The notes beneath the pieces are model-generated. The model saw only the letters and a list, made by a program, of their open reading frames with translations. It had not been told where the DNA came from and did no database searches. Positions 17,542 through 26,042 of a DNA stretch of 64,000 nucleotides are shown piece by piece. Position numbers and translations under genes: made by a program. Source of the stretch: Catelliglobosispora koreensis DSM 44566. Lineage in GTDB: Bacteria > Actinomycetota > Actinomycetes > Mycobacteriales > Micromonosporaceae. The number at the start of each line of letters is the position of its first letter. Position 1 is the first letter of the stretch. The DNA is taken from NCBI RefSeq assembly GCF_000379685.1, contig NZ_KB903261.1:248097-312096 (forward strand). Direction: 5' to 3'.

Positions 17542-18972
17542 ATGCGAAAGCCACTCGCCCTCGTCGCCGTCACGCTAGCCCTCGTGGTGGCCGGCTGTTC
17601 CGCTAATAAGGGGACCAGCAACGACGCGTCCCCCCAAAAGCCAGACGGCAACCGGAACCTGATCGACACCAAAGAGGACAACACATCGACGTTTGCCCTC
17701 GATGTCGATACCGCCTCCTACACCTACGCGGCCCAGCAGATCACCAACGGAGGCTATCCCGACCCGTCGCAGATCCGTCCCGAAGAGTTCATCAACTACT
17801 TCGAGCAGAGCTACCGCGAACCATCCGGGGATGGCTTCGCCGTCCACGTCGATGCCGCGAAGTTCCCGTCTGGGCACGCCCAGTCGTCCAACAGCCGTCT
17901 GCTCAGGGTCGGGTTGCAGACCAGGGGAGAAGAAGGCGAAGAACGGCTGGACGCCAACCTGACCTTCGTCATTGACGTCTCGGGCTCGATGGCCGAGCGG
18001 GGGCGGCTCGATCTGGTTCAGGACGCCTTGCACTATCTCGTGGACCAATTGCGGCCCACTGATGCCGTCGCGATTGTCACCTTCAACGATCGCGCGCGCA
18101 TCGCCCGGGAGATGACGCGAGTGTCCAATAAGGAGCGTCTGCACACGGCGATCGACTCGCTAAGCGCCGGCGGCAGCACCAATCTTGGCGAGGGGATCGT
18201 TACGGCGTACCAGCTGGCACGCGATAGTTTCCGGCAAGGCGCGACCAACCGGGTCATCTTGCTGTCCGATGGGCTGGCCAATACCGGAACCACGTCAAGC
18301 GATGCCCTGCTGAGCAAAATCCGCGGCGAAGCCGACAAGGAGATCTCGTTGCTCGGCGTGGGTGTCGGCAGCGAATACGGCGACGAGCTGATGGAACAGC
18401 TGGCCGACAAGGGAGACGGCTTCGTCGTCTACATCTCCGAGCGTCAGCAGGCTCGTGACCTGTTCGTCAAGAAGCTTCCCGCTACGCTGGCGATCCGCGC
18501 CTACGACGCCAAGGCTCAGGTCATCTTCAACCGGTCCACAGTGGACTCTTACCAGCTCATCGGGTACGAGAACCGCCTGATCGCCGACAAAGAGTTCCGT
18601 GACAACAGGGTCGACGGTGGCGAGGTGGGCCCGGGGCATTCCGTTACGGCGCTTTATGTCGTGAAGCTGCGCGAAGGCGCTCAGGGGCAGGTCGCGCAGG
18701 TCCGAGTGCGCTGGCTGGATCCCAAGGACCGCTCAGCCGACGAGAAGTCGGTCTCCATCAAGGCTGACGAGTTCGGTGACTCGTTCAACAGCACGGATGC
18801 CACGTTCAAGCTGACCTACGTGGCCGCGTTCTTCGCTGAATCCTTGCGGCGCAAGCCATCTGCGCCGCTAAGCCAGCTGCTCGAGATCGCCAGGGAGGCC
18901 GAGCCGGAACTGGACAACGCGGCGGTGCGGCAGCTCATTGAGCTCATCGACAAGATGCAGCGCCGAGGTTAG
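17542..18972 (+). CDS. VWA-domain lipoprotein (YfbK-like)
   Basis: 476 residues. A lipoprotein signal peptide ends in the lipobox VVAGC (Cys20 region). Residues 50–120 hold the N-terminal YfbK-type region (STFALDVDTASYTYAAQQI, EEFINYF), followed by a VWA domain with the metal-site motif DVSGSMAERG, then TNLGEGI and LLSDGLANTG. The C-terminal part matches the DUF3520 tail of this family. VWA proteins use the MIDAS metal site for protein binding. It should sit on the outer face of the membrane; partner and role are unknown. It ends at a strong hairpin shared with rplI. Confidence 0.88.
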   Translation: MRKPLALVAVTLALVVAGCSANKGTSNDASPQKPDGNRNLIDTKEDNTSTFALDVDTASYTYAAQQITNGGYPDPSQIRPEEFINYFEQSYREPSGDGFAVHVDAAKFPSGHAQSSNSRLLRVGLQTRGEEGEERLDANLTFVIDVSGSMAERGRLDLVQDALHYLVDQLRPTDAVAIVTFNDRARIAREMTRVSNKERLHTAIDSLSAGGSTNLGEGIVTAYQLARDSFRQGATNRVILLSDGLANTGTTSSDALLSKIRGEADKEISLLGVGVGSEYGDELMEQLADKGDGFVVYISERQQARDLFVKKLPATLAIRAYDAKAQVIFNRSTVDSYQLIGYENRLIADKEFRDNRVDGGEVGPGHSVTALYVVKLREGAQGQVAQVRVRWLDPKDRSADEKSVSIKADEFGDSFNSTDATFKLTYVAAFFAESLRRKPSAPLSQLLEIAREAEPELDNAAVRQLIELIDKMQRRG

Positions 18973-18977
18973 TCCAA

Positions 18978-19026
18978 AAACGACGGTGCTCCCCAAGCCA
19001 CGGGGGCGTGGGGAGCACCGTCGTTT
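18978..19026. terminator. Bidirectional terminator between the VWA gene and rplI
   Basis: An 18-bp perfect stem: left arm 18978–18995 (starts AAACGACGG), right arm 19009–19026 (ends CCGTCGTTT), loop 13 bases. It has A-rich and T-rich flanks on the two sides, so it can act in both directions between convergent genes. Confidence 0.9.
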
Positions 19027-19032
19027 GCGTAT

Positions 19033-19482
19033 TTACTTGGCTGCGACGACGTTCAGGTTGAACTTCGCTGTCACGTCGCTGTGCAGCTTGATCTGCACCG
19101 TGTAACCACCGGTGGTCTTGATCGCGCCCGGAAGCTCGATCTTGCGCTTGTCCAGCGCGGGACCACCTGCGGCCCGAACGGCCTCGGCGACCTCGCTGGC
19201 CGTGACCGAACCGAACAGACGGCCGCCGGTGCCGGCGCGAGCCGACAGCGTGACCTTGAGTCCTTCGAGCTGGCCTTTGAGCTCGTTGGCCTGGCCGAGG
19301 TCGCGGATCTCACGAGCGGCACGCGTCCGCTTGATCGTGGAGACCTGCTTCTCGCCACCCTTGGTCCAGCGAATCGCGAAGCCCTGCGGCAGCAGGAAGT
19401 TACGGCCGAAGCCGTCCTTGACCTCAACGATGTCGCCGGGGGCACCAAGGTTCGGCACCTCGTTGGTAAGAATGACCTTCAT
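19033..19482 (-). CDS. rplI: Ribosomal protein bL9
   Basis: 149 residues, full length. It starts MKVILTNEVPNLGAPGDIVEVKDGFGRNFLLPQGFA, the canonical L9 N-domain, followed by the long linker helix and the C-domain (ITVQIKLHSDVTAKFNLNVV). L9 binds the L1 stalk base on the large subunit. It is the last gene of the rpsF–ssb–rpsR–rplI operon and runs into the terminator hairpin. Confidence 0.98.
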   Translation of the reverse strand: MKVILTNEVPNLGAPGDIVEVKDGFGRNFLLPQGFAIRWTKGGEKQVSTIKRTRAAREIRDLGQANELKGQLEGLKVTLSARAGTGGRLFGSVTASEVAEAVRAAGGPALDKRKIELPGAIKTTGGYTVQIKLHSDVTAKFNLNVVAAK

Positions 19483-19496
19483 TGCGGTGCCTCCTC

Positions 19497-19736
19497 TCAG
19501 CGACCGGTGGTGGTGTACGGCAGGAGCGCCATTTCACGGGCGTTCTTGACCGCACGGGCGATCTGACGCTGCTGCTGCGTGGTAACGCCAGTCACCCGGC
19601 GAGCGCGGATCTTGCCGCGGTCGGAGATGAACTTGCGCAGCAGCGCGGTGTCCTTGTAATCGATGTAGGCGATTCCCTCTTTCTCAAGCGGGTTCACCTT
19701 CTTCTTTGGCTTACGCAGGGCCGGAGCCTTTGCCAT
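19497..19736 (-). CDS. rpsR: Ribosomal protein bS18, zinc-ligand-free form
   Basis: 79 residues. The core [27 protein letters not shown] and the tail [20 protein letters not shown] are typical S18. Zinc-binding S18 has Cys residues after KKKV and the segment NCTQHQRD; here these read [11 protein letters not shown] and VTTQQQRQ, so all four usual ligands (three Cys, one His) are gone. This is a 'C-minus' S18. In many actinobacteria the C-minus copy is a zinc-starvation paralog under Zur; here it sits in the main operon next to ssb and rplI, so it is probably the constitutive S18. Confidence 0.96.
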   Translation of the reverse strand: MAKAPALRKPKKKVNPLEKEGIAYIDYKDTALLRKFISDRGKIRARRVTGVTTQQQRQIARAVKNAREMALLPYTTTGR

Positions 19737-19780
19737 TTCTCGTTTCCTTCAGCTTTTCGCCGGAGCTGCTAGCACTCCGG

Positions 19781-20311
19781 TCAGAACGGTGGTTCGTCGT
19801 CGAATTGACCGCCACCCGAGTTGCCGCCTGCCGGAACCGAGGTCGCCCACGGATCGTCGGCGTAACCTCCGCCCTGGCTAGGTGCACCGCCACCGCCAGA
19901 GTTGCCGCCGCCACCGCCGCCGAAGCCTCCGCCACCGCCGCCGGAGCGAGACATCTTCTGCACCTTCGCCGTGGCATACCTCAGCGACGGGCCGATCTCA
20001 TCGACTTCCAGCTCCATGACGGTGCGCTTCTCACCCTCGCGGGTTTCGTAGGTGCGCTGGCGCAGCCGGCCGGAAACGATCACGCGCGAACCGCGGTGAA
20101 GCGACTCGGCGACGTTTTCGGCGACCTGGCGCCACACCGAGCAAGCGAGAAAGAGCGGCTCGCCGTCTTTCCACTCGCCGGAAGCGCGGTCAAGTGTCCG
20201 TGGCGTTGAGGCGATACGGAATTTCGCCACCGCGGCACCTGACGGAGTGAAGCGCAGCTCAGGGTCATCGGTCAGGTTACCGATGACGGTGATGGTGGTT
20301 TCTCCAGCCAT
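19781..20311 (-). CDS. ssb: Single-stranded DNA-binding protein
   Basis: 176 residues. The OB fold begins [35 protein letters not shown] and continues through [37 protein letters not shown] glycine-rich linker (residues about 120–165) leads to the acidic tip DDEPPF, which recruits replication and repair proteins. It sits between rpsF and rpsR, the standard actinobacterial arrangement, and is presumably co-transcribed. Confidence 0.98.
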   Translation of the reverse strand: MAGETTITVIGNLTDDPELRFTPSGAAVAKFRIASTPRTLDRASGEWKDGEPLFLACSVWRQVAENVAESLHRGSRVIVSGRLRQRTYETREGEKRTVMELEVDEIGPSLRYATAKVQKMSRSGGGGGGFGGGGGGNSGGGGAPSQGGGYADDPWATSVPAGGNSGGGQFDDEPPF

Positions 20312-20408
20312 AACTCAGCTCCTCGTATCACACATGTCTGTTGTTCAGGCTCCCACAGCCCTGCGACAGGTTGTGTGAAGGGCAGGCTCGGATAGCTCCA
20401 GAGTGTCC

Positions 20409-20699
20409 TTAACGGACGTCTGGACGGATGACCTTGGTACGCAGCACGGACTCGTTCAGCTTGAGCTGACGGTCGAGCTCAGCCACGGCCGCAGGCGTGG
20501 CCTGCAGGTCGATGACGGCGTAGATTCCTTCGGCCTTCTTCTTGATCTCGAAGGAGAGCCGGCGACGGCCCCACACATCGAGCTTTTCGACCGAACCACC
20601 GGACGTCCGGATCACGTTGAGATACGTGTCGAGCGACGGGGCAACGGTGCGTTCCTCGAGACTAGGGTCGAGGATCACCATGATTTCGTAATGACGCAA
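20409..20699 (-). CDS. rpsF: Ribosomal protein bS6
   Basis: 96 residues, complete. [23 protein letters not shown] and [24 protein letters not shown] match S6, which pairs with S18 on the 30S platform. The start codon is TTG (20699), supported by AGGAGGTGAG with about seven bases spacing and by the conserved RHYE beginning. It is the first gene of the rpsF–ssb–rpsR–rplI operon. The roughly 200 bases upstream hold its promoter; I did not recognise a specific autoregulatory fold there. Confidence 0.98.
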   Translation of the reverse strand: MRHYEIMVILDPSLEERTVAPSLDTYLNVIRTSGGSVEKLDVWGRRRLSFEIKKKAEGIYAVIDLQATPAAVAELDRQLKLNESVLRTKVIRPDVR

Positions 20700-20903
20700 G
20701 ACTTTCTCACCTCCTATGGGCTAGGCGGCCCCGGACGATCCGGAGCAGGAGGTCTTAGCGACCGTCGAAGTTTAGCCGGCGGGCTCACCTGGGCAAAAAA
20801 GACCGCGGAGCGTACTTCCGACTGCTGGGTGGGACCTGGGGAGGAACGACCACACCGACGAGATGGAGAGAAACGCTCCGCGGAGACTTGGTGTTTGAAC
20901 TTG

Positions 20904-21650
20904 TTAGGCGAACTCAGCGCGAGTTGCCCGCTGTGTGATAATAGCGCGGATTGCACCGGCTGACACACCTACGACACACACTGTCGCGATAATTGCCAAA
21001 AGTCCGATTGGCCCCTTATCCACCGGCCCCGAAGTGCTAGTCGGCTTCTTGGCCGAGTTAACGACCGTGGCCGGTGATGACTCGAGGGTACCGCCACTGC
21101 CATCCGGTGTGCCACCAGGCACATTCGTGACCGCACCAGGGAAAAGCGGGTCTTCGGGCAGTTCCGGCAACGCAGCTCCCGGCGAGCTGCCCGGCTGGGC
21201 GTTGCCCGGGACACCCGTCGACGGCTTGGCCGCCGGCTTGGATTGTGCCGGAGCGGGCTTGGCTGGAGCCGGGTTCGCTTGAGTAGGCGTCACATCGACG
21301 GTCAGCTGTTCAAACTTGGGGTTCAAGTTGAGCGCACAGTCCGGAACCATCGTCACCGCGACAGGACCGCGATGGAACTGCACCTCAACGGTCTCACCAC
21401 TGGCAAGCGTCGCACTGGGCGACCCGTCGATCCTCAATTCAGCACCCATGCCGAGCGAGTTCGTCAACCGGATCTTGCTTTCCGCGCCCACGGTGATCCG
21501 TGGGGCGTCCGGCTTCGAACCACACAGCAGCAAGCCGAGCCCGCCTCCGGTGAAGTTCACGCCGGGTCCTGGGTTCGCGGCCAGCGCGGAGGCTGCTGGA
21601 AGCATCGCCAGAAAACCGGTCGCGGTCAGAACTGCTATTCGTCGGAGCAT
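20904..21650 (-). CDS. Secreted, membrane-anchored surface protein of unknown function
   Basis: About 248 residues from ATG 21650 (preceded by GAGGGAG). A signal peptide (MLRRIAVLTATGFLAMLPAASALA) precedes a small beta-type domain of about 100 residues with two cysteines (LLLCGSKPDAP, VPDCALNLNP) that can bridge. A Pro/Ala/Ser-rich linker (residues about 125–205) leads to a C-terminal helix GLLAIIATVCVVGVSAGAIRAII with basic residues after it. This looks like a small domain held away from the membrane by a flexible stalk. No sortase LPxTG motif was seen. The gene is divergent from nfo with only about 70 bases between starts. Confidence 0.75.
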   Translation of the reverse strand: MLRRIAVLTATGFLAMLPAASALAANPGPGVNFTGGGLGLLLCGSKPDAPRITVGAESKIRLTNSLGMGAELRIDGSPSATLASGETVEVQFHRGPVAVTMVPDCALNLNPKFEQLTVDVTPTQANPAPAKPAPAQSKPAAKPSTGVPGNAQPGSSPGAALPELPEDPLFPGAVTNVPGGTPDGSGGTLESSPATVVNSAKKPTSTSGPVDKGPIGLLAIIATVCVVGVSAGAIRAIITQRATRAEFA

Positions 21651-21718
21651 CAATCGACTCCCTCGTCGTGGGGACAGCGAAGCGGGCAACAGGTCTAACG
21701 GAGTACTAGGCTGGCGAG

Positions 21719-22492
21719 ATGCGCATCGGAGCTCACGTCGATCGAACCGACCCATTGGCCGAGGCCAAAGCCCGCAACGCCGACGTCGTTCAGTTCTTCC
21801 TCACCGATCCGCAGGGCTTCAAGAACCCGGAGCCCCGCGAGGACGCGGAAGCGATCCGCGATAGCGGCCTGCTCGTCTTCATCCACGCCCCTTACTTGGT
21901 GAATGTCGCGACCGCGAACAACCGCATTCGCATCCCCAGCCGCAAGCTCATGCAGGCGCACGCCGAGGCGGCCGCGACGCTGGGCGCCAAAGGGCTGATC
22001 GTCCACGGTGGACACATGGGCAAGGACGCTGATCTGGCCGACGGCTTCGCCAACTGGCGTAAAGCCCTGCAGCAGCACAAGGACACCGGCGTGCAGATCC
22101 TCATCGAGAACACCGCGGGTGGCGACAATGCTTGTGTCCGCCGGTTCGACGATCTTGCCCGGCTCTGGGACGCGGTCGGTGACCTCGGGGTCGGCTTCTG
22201 CCTCGACACGTGTCACGCTCACGCCGGCGGCGAGGATCTCATCGGCATCGTTGACCGTGTGAAGGCGATCACCGGCCGCATTGACCTCGTGCACGCTAAC
22301 GGATCCAAAGACGGATTCGACTCTGGGCGGGATCGGCATGACAATCTCTTCGGCGGCGGATCCGCCGGGACGCTCGACGCCGCATTGGTGGCAGCCGTGG
22401 TGAAGGCCGCGGGTGCCCCGGCCGTCGTCGAAACCCCCGGTGGGGCCGACGAGCACTCTGCCGATATTGCCTACCTGCGCGAGCGTTTGTGA
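21719..22492 (+). CDS. nfo: Deoxyribonuclease IV (AP endonuclease, family 2)
   Basis: 257 residues, TIM-barrel. Metal-ligand motifs in order: RIGAHV, IHAPYLVNVAT, IVHGGHMG, ILIENTAGGDN, GFCLDTCHAHAGG, VHANGSKDGFDSGRDRHDNL and VVETPGG. These provide the His, Glu and Asp ligands of the three-zinc site. Endonuclease IV cuts DNA 5' to abasic sites in base-excision repair. Small deviations from the E. coli pattern (SKDGFDSGRDRH in place of SKxxxGSxxDRH) are usual in the actinobacterial branch. It starts back to back with the surface-protein gene. Confidence 0.92.
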   Translation: MRIGAHVDRTDPLAEAKARNADVVQFFLTDPQGFKNPEPREDAEAIRDSGLLVFIHAPYLVNVATANNRIRIPSRKLMQAHAEAAATLGAKGLIVHGGHMGKDADLADGFANWRKALQQHKDTGVQILIENTAGGDNACVRRFDDLARLWDAVGDLGVGFCLDTCHAHAGGEDLIGIVDRVKAITGRIDLVHANGSKDGFDSGRDRHDNLFGGGSAGTLDAALVAAVVKAAGAPAVVETPGGADEHSADIAYLRERL

Positions 22493-22499
22493 GTGACTG

Positions 22500-24305
22500 A
22501 TGGAGACAGCGGTGCCCGAAGAGGAGAAAACCGAGAGCGACGCCTTCGCTAACTTTGGGCCCGCTCCAGAAGAAAACCCTTCGTGGGTACGCCGTACAAC
22601 GCGCGCGTTAGGTAAGTTCTTCTCGCACGAGTGGACGATCGCCGCGACGTTCTCCGTAGTTATCTCGGTCATCCTGACCTGGCCCACCCTGAAATACCCG
22701 GGTCACACGCTGCCGGAAGACCTGGGCGACCCCACGCTCGTGGCGTGGATGCTGTCGTGGGGCGGGCACGGGATGCTGACCGACCCGCTGCATGTGTTCA
22801 ACGCCAACAGCTTCTATCCCGAGCCGTTAAGCTACGCCTTCACGGACACTCTGCTCGGCTACTTCCCGGCGGGCATGATCGGTGAAGGTTTCACGGCCGC
22901 GCTCGTGCGCTACAACATCATGTATGTGCTGGTGCAGGCACTCGCCTTCTTTGGCGCCTATGTGCTGTCACGTCAACTGGGCGCGGGCAAGACGGGTGCG
23001 GCCGTCGCTGGCGCCGCCTTCGCTTTCGCTCCATGGCGGCTGACCCAGGCCGGGCACATGCACATCATCTCGACCGGTGGCATTGCCCTCGCGCTCGCGA
23101 TGCTCGCGCGCGGTCATGGGTTCTCGTTCAAACACGGCTACCGGCCAGAGACGGCTAAACCTGGCTGGGCGCTGGCCGGTTGGCTCGTCGCCGCTTGGCA
23201 GATCAGTCTCGGCTTCGGCATCGGCTTGCCCTTCGGCTACGTCATGGGCGGCATCGGCCTCGTCGCGCTGACCCTCCTGCTGGTCCGCCGGTTCCGCCAC
23301 GGCCCGTTCCCGTTCGGCTGGAAGCTTTTCGCCGCCGACACCGCTGGTGTGCTTGCCTTCGCGGGCACCACGATCGGCATGGCCCTGGTCTACCTGAGGG
23401 TCGCTGAGCTACACCCGCATGCTGTGCGCAGTGAAGCAGAGGTCAACCTTTACTCGCCGCCGTTCCTCGGGTTCTTTGTCGCCCCGGAGTCGTCCGCGAT
23501 CTGGGGTGAAGCACACGCTGTCGCCCGGGAAACGTTGCCAGTGAAGCCCGAAATGACGATGTTGATCGGTTTCGTCATCTGCGGGCTGGCCGCAGCGGGA
23601 CTGATCATGTCGTTGTGGACGATCCGCCAGCGCCTCTTCCTATTACTAGGCGTTGTCGTGACTCTGTTCCTCGCGATGGGCAGCCAAGCACCCGGCGGAG
23701 GACGCCCCGGCTACCTGACGCTCTACGACATCCTTCCCGGCTGGGACGCGCTGCGCACCCCGGGACGGCTCGTCATCTGGACCACGCTTCTACTTGGCAT
23801 CCTCGCCGCCGGAGCGGTCAGTGCCTTTGTTGATCAGGTGAAAGAGCTTCCGTCGGTGCAGGTGTCCGGCCGCCCGCATCCGGTGGTACGCCTGCTGTTG
23901 CTCCTGCCGGTCGTGCTCGTCCTGGGCGAAGGCCTCAACAACACCAAGCATCCGGTGATGACACCACCGCCACCGTCACTGGCGACGGTGTCCGGCCCGA
24001 TGCTCGTGTTGCCGTCGGACACTTATTTCGACATGCACGTGATGCTGTGGCTCACGAAGGACTATCAGCAAATCGTCAACGGCGGCAGTGGCTTCTCGCC
24101 GATGGTCACGCACCAAATCCGCGAGGCCGCCAAGAACTTCCCCGATCAGGCCAGCGTCGATCTGCTACGCAACCTCGGGGTGCGGCACGTCGTGGTGCTG
24201 CGGCAAGCGGCCGGCACGGACTACGCCAAGGCGCTCACCGACGACGGTGCCTCCCTCGGCATCGAACGCGAAGAACGCCCCGACGCGATTATCTTCCGCC
24301 TCTAG
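22500..24305 (+). CDS. Polytopic membrane protein, probable GT-C glycosyltransferase
   Basis: 601 residues with about eleven hydrophobic helices from residue 48 to 470. The first outer loop has LPEDLGDPTLVAWMLSWGGHGML and HVFNANSFYPEPLSYAFTDTLLG, and later LGWDALRTPGRL-type segments (GWDALRTPGRLVIWTTL), features of uncharacterised actinobacterial membrane glycosyltransferases. A soluble C-terminal domain (470–601) includes HPVMTPPPPSLATVSGPMLVLPSD and LLRNLGVRHVVVLRQ. The Asp of DLGD is the expected metal/donor ligand if the GT-C idea is right. ATG 22500 is used; GTG 22512 behind GGAGA is possible. A hairpin terminator follows. Confidence 0.6.
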   Translation: METAVPEEEKTESDAFANFGPAPEENPSWVRRTTRALGKFFSHEWTIAATFSVVISVILTWPTLKYPGHTLPEDLGDPTLVAWMLSWGGHGMLTDPLHVFNANSFYPEPLSYAFTDTLLGYFPAGMIGEGFTAALVRYNIMYVLVQALAFFGAYVLSRQLGAGKTGAAVAGAAFAFAPWRLTQAGHMHIISTGGIALALAMLARGHGFSFKHGYRPETAKPGWALAGWLVAAWQISLGFGIGLPFGYVMGGIGLVALTLLLVRRFRHGPFPFGWKLFAADTAGVLAFAGTTIGMALVYLRVAELHPHAVRSEAEVNLYSPPFLGFFVAPESSAIWGEAHAVARETLPVKPEMTMLIGFVICGLAAAGLIMSLWTIRQRLFLLLGVVVTLFLAMGSQAPGGGRPGYLTLYDILPGWDALRTPGRLVIWTTLLLGILAAGAVSAFVDQVKELPSVQVSGRPHPVVRLLLLLPVVLVLGEGLNNTKHPVMTPPPPSLATVSGPMLVLPSDTYFDMHVMLWLTKDYQQIVNGGSGFSPMVTHQIREAAKNFPDQASVDLLRNLGVRHVVVLRQAAGTDYAKALTDDGASLGIEREERPDAIIFRL

Positions 24306-24321
24306 CAACGTCGGTTTAACG

Positions 24322-24355
24322 GAAAGCCCGGAGCGTGTTCACGCTCCGGGCTTTC
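24322..24355. terminator. Bidirectional hairpin terminator
   Basis: Fifteen-bp perfect stem: GAAAGCCCGGAGCGT (24322–24336) and its complement (24341–24355) with a GTTC loop. It separates two convergent membrane-protein genes and has AAA/TTT-containing stem ends. Confidence 0.88.
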
Positions 24356-24361
24356 GTCGCT

Positions 24362-25960
24362 CTAACCCTTGGTGCCTGCCGGGGTGAGCCAGGGTTGGCG
24401 TCCAATCCGGACGATCGACGCTGGTTCGCTTGCCTCACTGGGCAATTCGCGATCACCGTCGTCCGGATCGCCTCGGTAGACGGCACGCACGACGTCGAGC
24501 TCAGGGCGGCGGATTTCACGGACCACCAAGGCGATCAGCATGATCACCGTGGCGAGCCGGAACAGCGAGGCGAAGATGAAGACCTTCTCCGGGAAGACGG
24601 GCGAGCCGCTCGCTCCCATGAGTTCGCCGTAGAACGCGAGGAAGTAACAGACCTCGGCCACTTGCCACACGAGGAAGGCTCCCCACTTCGGCCGGGCGAG
24701 CACCAGAAGCGGCAACAGCCAGAGGTTGAACTGCTGCGACCAAACCTTGCTCGTGACAAGGAAAATCGCCACGACGAGGAAGGCCACCTGCCCCAAGCGC
24801 GGCGGAACTGGCGCGGTGAAGATCAGAGCACCAATGGCCAGGCACGAAACCACGAACAGCACCCGTGACCACGTGTTGATCGCGTCGACGTCGTTCCAGA
24901 ATTGGCCCCAGATGCCGCCTAGGAACTCGCCGTCGATGAACCGTCCAATGTAGAAAGACGTCCCCCAGTCGATCGGGCGAGTCTCGCTCAAGTCCCAGAA
25001 CTTCAGCCAGTCCTTCATGCTGATCAGCATCACCGGCACATTGATCACAAGCCAGGTCACCGCAGTCGCTGTGAAGGCTTTAGTCGCGCGCGCGAGACTG
25101 CTTCCGTGGAAGGCATGCCAGACAAACTGTGCCGAGGACGCCAACAGTTCTGGAATATCGCGCTCACGGAAACTGGTTACGACACGATCACGAGCCGCGA
25201 ACGCGCGGTCTGACAGTTCGTTCTTTCGGATCGCCAGCAGCAGCAACGGACCGAGCAGGAACAGCGGCCACAGTTTCGCCGACGTGCCGAGTCCAAAGAA
25301 GAGTCCCGCGAGCCACGGCCGTCGCTTGGCCCAGAACCAGATCGCGGCAATCGCGAGCACGATCGCCAGCAGGTCCCAGTTGACTGTCGCGGTGACAAAC
25401 ATCGCGGGGGAGAGCGCGAAAAGCGCCGCGTCCCAAGGTCTTCTGCGTCTCAGCGAGATCAGCATCGCGACCGTAGCGACCGCGAAGGCCGACAGCACCA
25501 GGGCGTTGAGGTTATAGAACCATTGCCCCTCGTTGATCTGAATCTGTTCGCCTAGCGCGTTCACCGGTAGCCCGAGCAGACCCATGAACACGCCGGTCAG
25601 AACCGGGTACTCCACCTGGTGCTCATCGGGAACCGGAGTCTCCGGAACGTAGGGAATCTTGCCGTCGACCAGTCCCTCGGCGTAATAGAGCGCGAGGACG
25701 TCGGTGTAACAGAAGTTCGTGTACTGGCTGAGGTTCACCCAGGCGCCGTCTTGGCACGGAGACTTCTGGACCCAGTGGGCCATGAGCATCGCACAGGTGA
25801 GGGCCAGGATGATCCGCGCCGCGGTCATGACCTTCCCGCTGTGGCGGCTGGGTTTCTCCGGCACCGAGTGCTGACCACGCGGGCCACCGACCGCCTGCGA
25901 CAGTCCAGAGACGAAGGGATCTTCCCGGCTCGGGGCAAGCACGTGTCGGTGATCGCTCAT
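24362..25960 (-). CDS. GT87-like membrane glycosyltransferase next to PBP genes
   Basis: About 532 residues from ATG 25960 (GCGAGG seven bases upstream); an ATG at 25987 is an alternative. After a cytoplasmic N-terminus come about eleven helices. The first outer loop reads NFCYTDVLALYYAEGLVDGKIPY and HQVEYPVLTGVFMG, the GT87 arrangement with a YTD/EYP pair. WDLLAIVLAIAAIWFWAKRRPWLAGLFFGLGTSAKLWP and SKVWSQQFNLWLLPLL are typical of this actinobacterial branch. It is the last gene of a minus-strand run after two class A PBPs, which suggests a role in building or decorating wall glycans. Confidence 0.75.
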   Translation of the reverse strand: MSDHRHVLAPSREDPFVSGLSQAVGGPRGQHSVPEKPSRHSGKVMTAARIILALTCAMLMAHWVQKSPCQDGAWVNLSQYTNFCYTDVLALYYAEGLVDGKIPYVPETPVPDEHQVEYPVLTGVFMGLLGLPVNALGEQIQINEGQWFYNLNALVLSAFAVATVAMLISLRRRRPWDAALFALSPAMFVTATVNWDLLAIVLAIAAIWFWAKRRPWLAGLFFGLGTSAKLWPLFLLGPLLLLAIRKNELSDRAFAARDRVVTSFRERDIPELLASSAQFVWHAFHGSSLARATKAFTATAVTWLVINVPVMLISMKDWLKFWDLSETRPIDWGTSFYIGRFIDGEFLGGIWGQFWNDVDAINTWSRVLFVVSCLAIGALIFTAPVPPRLGQVAFLVVAIFLVTSKVWSQQFNLWLLPLLVLARPKWGAFLVWQVAEVCYFLAFYGELMGASGSPVFPEKVFIFASLFRLATVIMLIALVVREIRRPELDVVRAVYRGDPDDGDRELPSEASEPASIVRIGRQPWLTPAGTKG

Positions 25961-26042
25961 GATGAAGCCTCGCTCATAGACCGACATCCTGCCGTACCGA
26001 GCCCGGCCGGGCCACTACTGTCCACCCGGCCGGGCATCGTGG

